Shown here piece by piece: positions 59,226 to 64,000 of a stretch of 64,000 nucleotides of DNA. A program made the translations under genes and the position numbers. The stretch covers positions 475,296,008 through 475,360,007 of the forward strand of contig NC_081405.1 of NCBI RefSeq assembly GCF_030272615.1. The letters are read 5' to 3'. Every line of letters starts with the position of its first letter. Within the stretch, counting starts at the first letter, position 1. The stretch is from Cryptomeria japonica (taxonomy: Eukaryota; Streptophyta; Pinopsida; Cupressales; Cupressaceae). The notes beneath the pieces were generated by a model that saw only the letters and a program-made list of their open reading frames with translations, was not told where the DNA came from and did not search any database.

Positions 59226-59400
59226 TTCGAAAAAAAAAATGAAAAAAATATCACGTATGTTAAGGTATGTCATATATGTCATAATAAATGGTGAATCATG
59301 TTGTACCATTAATATTCTTTATATTAACAAATTATATTTTTTTGTTGTAAATTGATAGGTGACTTTTTGTTACCACCATCAAATATTCTACCTCACTCAT

Positions 59401-61032
59401 ACTGAGAATTATCTACCATTATGAAAGATATTGGAATGGAGTATCAAGCAATAGATGCTTGTCCCAATGATCATATTATATATTACAAACAACATGAATT
59501 TCGAACTGAATGCCCTGAATGTCATATCAGTAGATATCAAATAGATCAAATAACAATAAGGGTTCCTCGCAAGGTTCTTCGCTATATTTCCATTATTCCA
59601 CGTATGCTATGATTATTCAAGTGCACTAGCTTGGCACAATTTATGGATTACCATGCATTCAATAGAAGTCAAGATGACATTATTCAAATGTTTGTGGATG
59701 GTTCATCAATTATGGACATAGAGGAAAAGTGGCCACACTTTAAAGAAGAACCTCGTATTCTCAGGCTTTCATTGGCAACGAACGGTGTCAATCCATTTGG
59801 AGAAATGAGATTTGTTTACTCACTGTGGCCTATTTTTGTTATCAACAATAACATTCCTCCATGGATGTCAATAAAGAAGGAGCACATAATGTTGGCAATG
59901 ATTGTTCAAGGTATTTTATCATTTAAATATAGTTGTCTAGATTTAATTCTAAATATTGTAGTAAAATGGTCATAATAGTTATGTAATGTTTTTTGTTCAT
60001 TCGATTAGGTAAGTACCAAGTTAAAGATATGAATGTATATATTGAGCCTCTAATTGACAAGTTTCTGGATTTATGGAATGGCGTCACTATGTATGACATC
60101 TCTAGACCAATAGGATAAAGACAATTTCAATTTCATGTGATGCTTGTATGGACAATACACGATGCCCCGGGGCTAACACATTTTTGTGGTATGTTATAGT
60201 GTTCAAGTTGCACATGATAATTATAATTAAAAAAATTAACATATTAATCCAATTATACATTATCTTGTAGGTCTTCAAACAAAGGGAAAATTTGCATGTC
60301 TAGTTTGTGGTCCAAAGATGAAAAATCGTCATTCAAAAAGTTTAGGAAAGCTGGCGTTTGATGAGTATAGGCACTTTCTCCACAAAAATCACAAGTATCA
60401 AAATACTGAAAAACATCTTTTCAATGGGAAAGAAGAGAATACATCAAAGCCATGAAGAATGACACCTCACCTATGGAAGTTGGAATATAATAGAATTAAT
60501 CGTCAAGGTAATGCCATTCCATCTAATGGTTTATGTCATAAAACATCTTTTCTATTGTGTTTTGTTTACTAATGATGTGATTGATGATCATGAAGGTTGT
60601 CAAGGCATAAATGACCACCTTCCTAAGGGACTAAAAAGTTATTTCCGATAATTTAGTAGGTTTCCCTACTATGAGTATTTACAAATTATGTATTTGTTTG
60701 ATACTATGCATATTGGAAAGAATATAATAGAGACATTATGGAAAATATTGGATAGAAGGCGTGACAAAGAAAAAATTGTCAAAATTTGTAGTGACATTCA
60801 GGATTCCAATCATGCAATGAAAAATGTCATTTGATCAAATAGCCATGGAGACCATATTAATATAAGTGAGCTTCCTTGGTTATTAACAGACCAACAAAGC
60901 AATGCTATAAAAGAAGTCATAAGAAAAATTAAATTTCCCACAGGATTTGCTATGAACATAAACAATCTCATATCAAAGAAAAATGAATTTGGGCCAGGGA
61001 TGAAAACACATGATTGGCATACCTTCATTAAG
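59401..61032 (+). pseudogene. Transposase_21 exons (CACTA TnpD-like)
   Basis: Readable: MEYQAIDACPNDHIIYYKQHEFRTECPECHISRY, VPRKVLRYISIIPRM, RILRLSLATNGVNPFGEMRFVYSLWPIFVINNNIPPWMSIKKEHIMLAMIVQ. Three introns with GT-AG ends join the protein in phase: 59911-60008, 60189-60270 and 60508-60595. Exons continue GKYQVKDMNVYIEPLIDKFLDLW, then GLQTKGKFACLVCGPKM, then RFPYYEYLQIMYLFDTMHIGKNIIETL and KIKFPTGFAMNINNLISKKN, up to 61032. In-frame stops at about 59611, 60118, 60453, 60650 and 60833. Confidence 0.85.
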
Positions 61033-61731
61033 GTAATTCATGTTCTTGTGTTTTTACTATATATTTGTATACCACACATGTACTTTTCATTGTATTATGT
61101 TAGAAAAAAATGAAAAGATAATTTTATAATTGTTGTAGTACCTTCTACCTCTATCTCTCCCAGATGACTTCAACAATAATGTCAAGCAAGTCATATATGA
61201 TCTTGGAAAATACATGAGGTAAGTAGTGATATTTATTCAGTTCATTGTATAGATATTATATTTGTGATTTATTTTACTTGTTATGTAATATTTTTTTTGC
61301 GTCTTGAATATCTTGTAGGTGGTTGTCATGTAAAGAAATCCATAAAGAAGATATTAAATACTGGAAGAGAAAGTCTCCTAATCTAATGTGTGAAATGCAA
61401 AAGTGTCTACCTTCAGCCTTTTTCAATGCACAAGAACACTACCTCATACACCAAGTTGAGGAGATTGAATTGTGTGGAATTGTACACACTAGGTCAATGT
61501 GGATTGTTGAGAGGCACTTGAAATTTTTGAAGGCTTTGGTTCGACATAGAGCACATCCTGAGGGTTCTATGGTGGAGGGATATATGGTATACTAGACTAT
61601 GGTGTATATTTCTGAATATCTTTGTAAGTTTACAGCAAAGATCCACGTGGATCGCATTTGGGATCCCAACCCCATTAACAAATTCAAAGGGGAGTACTTG
61701 ACAGGGAAAGGTAGATTGAGGAAAGTGAGAG
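61033..61731 (+). pseudogene. DUF4218 part of the CACTA gene
   Basis: Introns 61033-61138 and 61219-61318 flank a small exon (YLLPLSLPDDFNNNVKQVIYDLGKYM). The next exon reads MQKCLPSAFFNAQEHYLIHQVEEIELCGIVHTRSMWIVERHLKFLKALVRHRAHPEGSMVEGYMVY, the conserved core of DUF4218 found C-terminal to plant CACTA transposases. A TAG follows at 61593-61595. Exon ends AGAG/GTAATT at 61731. Confidence 0.85.
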
Positions 61732-61816
61732 GTAATTATAAGATGTTATTGTAGTTAATTAATTCTTAATCTTCAAAATAAATAGGTTGTAAGATGTCTA
61801 TTTATTTGTTGTGTAG

Positions 61817-62613
61817 TTGGTTGAGAGTGGGATGCACTACATTTGTATATTGCAAACAATCTTGATTAGATGATGGTATGAATTGAACGTTGTCAACATT
61901 CTTGTCGCACATTAACATGGGAAGGTGTGGCTTCATTAGTTAAAGAAGCTCATCATAATGGAGATTCCAATGTTACACAAAGGGAAATTGATTTAGCATA
62001 TGGTTTAAGAGATAAACAAGTACATATAAATTTATTAATCACCCATATGTTTATCAACTCACAATGCAATAATTTTTATATGTTTGATATATCGCAGATC
62101 AAACACCACAATGCTATGTGTTGCAATGGTCATAAATTTTGCATCCAAAAGTTGGATGACACGAAGAAAACTTGTGATTCTGGTATAACTGCAGTCTTTG
62201 AGGTGATAAATATTTCATCGAGAAATGACATACATCCTCAAGAGTCTCAAAATTGATACTATGGCATTTTGGATGATATACTTGAGTGCGACTTTAATTC
62301 CTTCAAATTAGTTTTGTTCATCGTCAAATGGTATAGGCTACGATTGAATAAAAATGATCCTAATAGAACTATTATTGAACATGATAATGGTTTTACAATG
62401 GTTAATACAAGGTCATTTGAACCAGTTGGGGATGAGCCCTATGTTCTTCCAAGCCAATGTGAGTAGGTATTTTACTCAAAGGTTCTACATAAACCGGGTT
62501 GGTCATTTGTTGTTAGACATGATCCAAGAGGAAGGCTGATAAAGTATAAGGTGATGAAAGAAGAAGATACCGAAGAATTAGAAGATGAAGTAGATGATGA
62601 TCATGATCGATAG
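61817..62613 (+). pseudogene. DUF4216 part of the CACTA gene
   Basis: After an intron 61732-61816 and a decayed piece (EWDALHLYIANNL; 61927-62018 open), a likely intron of about 80 bases ends TATATCGCAG at 62097. The following exon reads AMCCNGHKFCIQKLDDTKKTCDSGITAVFEV, then YYGILDDILECDFNSFKLVLFIVKWYRLRLN, IIEHDNGFTMVNTRSFEPVGDEPYVLPSQCE, stop (62464-62466, a Gln site), VFYSKVLHKPGWSFVVRHDPRGRLIKYKV. This is DUF4216. The sequence runs into an acidic DED-rich tail with a TAG at about 62611. Confidence 0.82.
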
Positions 62614-62642
62614 TTACTCGATGATGATGAAGAAGAAGAAGT

Positions 62643-62683
<41 letters not shown>

Positions 62684-62840
62684 GTGGTGATGGTGATGGT
62701 GATGGTGATGGTGATGGTGATGGGGATGGCGATGGCGATGGCGATGGCAATGGCGATGGCGATGGCGATGGCGATGGTGATGGTGATAGTGATGGTGGTG
62801 ATAACAATGACAAAGATGATGATGGTGGTGGTGGTGGTGG

Positions 62841-62881
<41 letters not shown>

Positions 62882-62918
62882 GTGATGATGATCATGATGG
62901 TCATGATGATGAATGAAA
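62614..62918 (+). repeat. GAT/GATGGC trinucleotide-hexanucleotide repeat (Asp-Gly tail)
   Basis: About 300 bp of (GAT)n, then (GATGGT/GATGGC)n, then (GAT)n again. In the DUF4216 phase it encodes runs of Asp, then alternating Asp-Gly, then Gly and Asp runs, ending at a TGA (DDE-stop, 62914-62918 region). It looks like an expanded, once-coding acidic tail. Open frames in the other phases here (Met runs, Ser-Pro runs) are shadows. Confidence 0.92.
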
Positions 62919-63154
62919 TGTATGATGTATGTGATTAGTACATTATCTATTTAATATTGATTTCTTGATAGAATTTTTTTTGACTTATATGGTTACATAA
63001 TTAATTCACCGTGTTTTGAATTCTAATTCCATTACATAATTAATCCATGATGCACCTTTTAATGTTTTTATTTCATGTTCCATGACCTCTAGCAGGTCCT
63101 TATAGTAGAATTATGCCACCTCGAGGAGATGGAGATAGGGAGAGTGACTATTTA

Positions 63155-63326
63155 TGTGACATTTTCAAAACTTTGTGTTTATTTATGGAATTTGGATTGT
63201 TTATTATCTATGTGATGGATTACATGTTTATGATGATACATGTGACATTTTTTGAACTTTGTGTTTATTTATAGAATGTGGATTGTTTATTACCTATGTA
63301 ATGGATGGTGATTTATGATACATATG
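63155..63326 (+). repeat. 86-bp tandem repeat, two copies
   Basis: Copy 1 from 63155, copy 2 from 63241, both starting TGTGACATTTT and containing AACTTTGTGTTTATTTAT then TGTGGATTGTTTATT-like DNA. Followed by TATGATGATACAT-rich sequence to about 63500. Possibly sub-terminal repeat DNA of the CACTA element. Confidence 0.7.
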
Positions 63327-63499
63327 TGATGGATTACATGTTTATGATGACACATATGTGATGCTAATTATGATGCTCAATTACATATATGATGATACAT
63401 CATGTGATGCTTATGATGCTTATGATACATATATATTTATTGTTTATCAACTTACAAATGTAATGCTTATGATGCTCAATTGATGGTTTTGATTTTATG

Positions 63500-64000
63500 A
63501 TAAGTCCCTATGTGATAATGTCACCCTTGGTGGGAACAGGTCATTGACTACAGACATTGTCAACCATTTAGTTGAGGATCCTGTATAGTCTACATAAAGT
63601 AAAGGTAAGGAATTAAAAAATTTACAATGATTATGATGACAACATCTTTTTTTAATTTAATACTCTTTTCGTCTACAAAGTTCATGTTGTTCATGTTGTG
63701 TACTATGTAATTTTTAGCTAACATAAGATAATAGAATTACATGTGCAAGAACCTGAACCCCTTTGACGAGGATCCTGCACAGTCTCATGGATCAACAGGT
63801 ATAACTAGTCAATACACCCTATAGAAATGGTTTATTTTTAAAAAATTACTTGGAAAACAAACTTCCTTAGTTTTTTAAACCTCGACATTAGCAGCAAATC
63901 TAATACAGTTATCAACACTTGAGGCCCCAGTTGGACTTATTCAAATTTTAATCTCAACATCAACTTTAGGGCTGACTTCTTCATCAACATTACACTCATT
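63500..64000 (+). other. sequence with two exon-like GAGGATCCTG blocks
   Basis: GAGGATCCTGTATAGTCTACA (about 63574-63594) and GAGGATCCTGCACAGTCTCATG (about 63768-63789) are similar. Each is followed within 25 bases by a GTA-type donor. They could be duplicated small exons of a second CACTA gene. Nothing else recognised up to the window end. Confidence 0.3.

Larger units (their letters stand above)
52720..59250 (+). mobile_element. dead L1-type LINE with RNase H
   Basis: Two-ORF non-LTR retrotransposon in + orientation: ORF1 (DUF4283 plus decayed knuckle), ORF2 (endonuclease, RT, zinc finger, RNase H), 3' untranslated region and an A-rich tail (about 59226-59250). Many stops and several frame changes. 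The 5' start is approximate and no target duplication was found. Its 5' flank is joined to 44675 across the LTR element. Confidence 0.88.
59401..64000 (+). mobile_element. CACTA (En/Spm-like) DNA transposon, partial
   Basis: A Transposase_21/DUF4218/DUF4216 gene in the usual plant CACTA order, with introns, followed by repeat-rich DNA and possible small exons (63100-63800). The terminal CACTA inverted repeat was not found, so the element either runs past the window edge or has lost its ends. The transposase would cut and paste the element; stops show it is dead. Confidence 0.75.

Noticed and set aside
62594-62938. Met-run, Ser-Pro-run and Ile/Thr-run open frames over the GAT repeat
   Set aside because: Shadow frames of the trinucleotide repeat. 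Only the Asp-Gly phase joins the DUF4216 sequence.
1-64000. CRISPR arrays, bacterial operons, tRNA or rRNA genes
   Set aside because: No regularly spaced repeats, no ribosome-site/operon layout and no cloverleaf or rRNA sequence noticed. All coding content is plant transposon-like.

Overview
This is plant nuclear DNA from a large, transposon-rich genome. The evidence is AT-rich, gene-poor sequence, plant-type Ty3/gypsy, Ty1/copia, L1-type LINE and CACTA coding remains, GT-AG introns inside the CACTA gene, and many solo LTRs. Decayed Tat-type Ty3 elements and long LTRs would fit a gymnosperm, but the species cannot be fixed from the sequence. I see no intact host gene, no tRNA or rRNA gene, no CRISPR array and nothing bacterial. 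The only host-gene-like piece is a fragment of an At1g01500-like protein gene at 43.83-44.35 kb.

Layout. 1.9-4.3 kb holds a decayed zinc-knuckle gag and a polypurine tract, followed by LTR-like sequence that is interrupted by a 1,330-bp solo LTR (5571-6900, perfect target duplication). A second LTR-type 3' end lies at about 8.3-8.66 kb. From 8.7 to 12.6 kb there is AT-rich DNA with a reverse-strand solo LTR (11428-12338, perfect duplication). 12.64-17.89 kb is a dead Tat-like Ty3/gypsy polyprotein on the + strand (protease, G-patch, RT, RNase H, second RNase H, integrase). 19.65-26.5 kb is a dead chromodomain Ty3/gypsy element on the - strand, split by two later insertions (21303-22660 and 23019-25295).

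27489-34195 is a structurally complete LTR element on the - strand with paired LTRs, an initiator-Met-type primer site, a polypurine tract and a near-perfect target duplication. It has no recognisable pol. Instead it carries a coiled-coil protein with four zinc knuckles and a second long ORF of about 1,120 codons of unknown function. It sits inside the 5' part of another Tat-like Ty3 element whose gag-pol runs to 40126 and whose second RNase H lies before, not after, the RT. 41.4-42.4 kb is a further decayed gag.

44676-52540 is a young-looking LTR element (1.26-kb LTRs, perfect CATAT duplication) coding only gag-protease plus a proline-rich extension, in one frame and without RT, RNase H or integrase. 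A hairpin-forming module recurs ten times in its LTRs and leader. 52.7-59.25 kb is a dead LINE (ORF1, endonuclease, RT, zinc finger, RNase H). 59.4 kb to the window end is a CACTA-type gene (Transposase_21, DUF4218, DUF4216) with readable introns and a huge Asp/Gly tail from GAT repeats.

How the parts relate: this is a stratified nest of dead autonomous elements and two complete-looking non-autonomous ones. The non-autonomous ones would need RT and integrase supplied in trans. The element at 27489-34195, with its unknown second ORF, is the best candidate for something undescribed.
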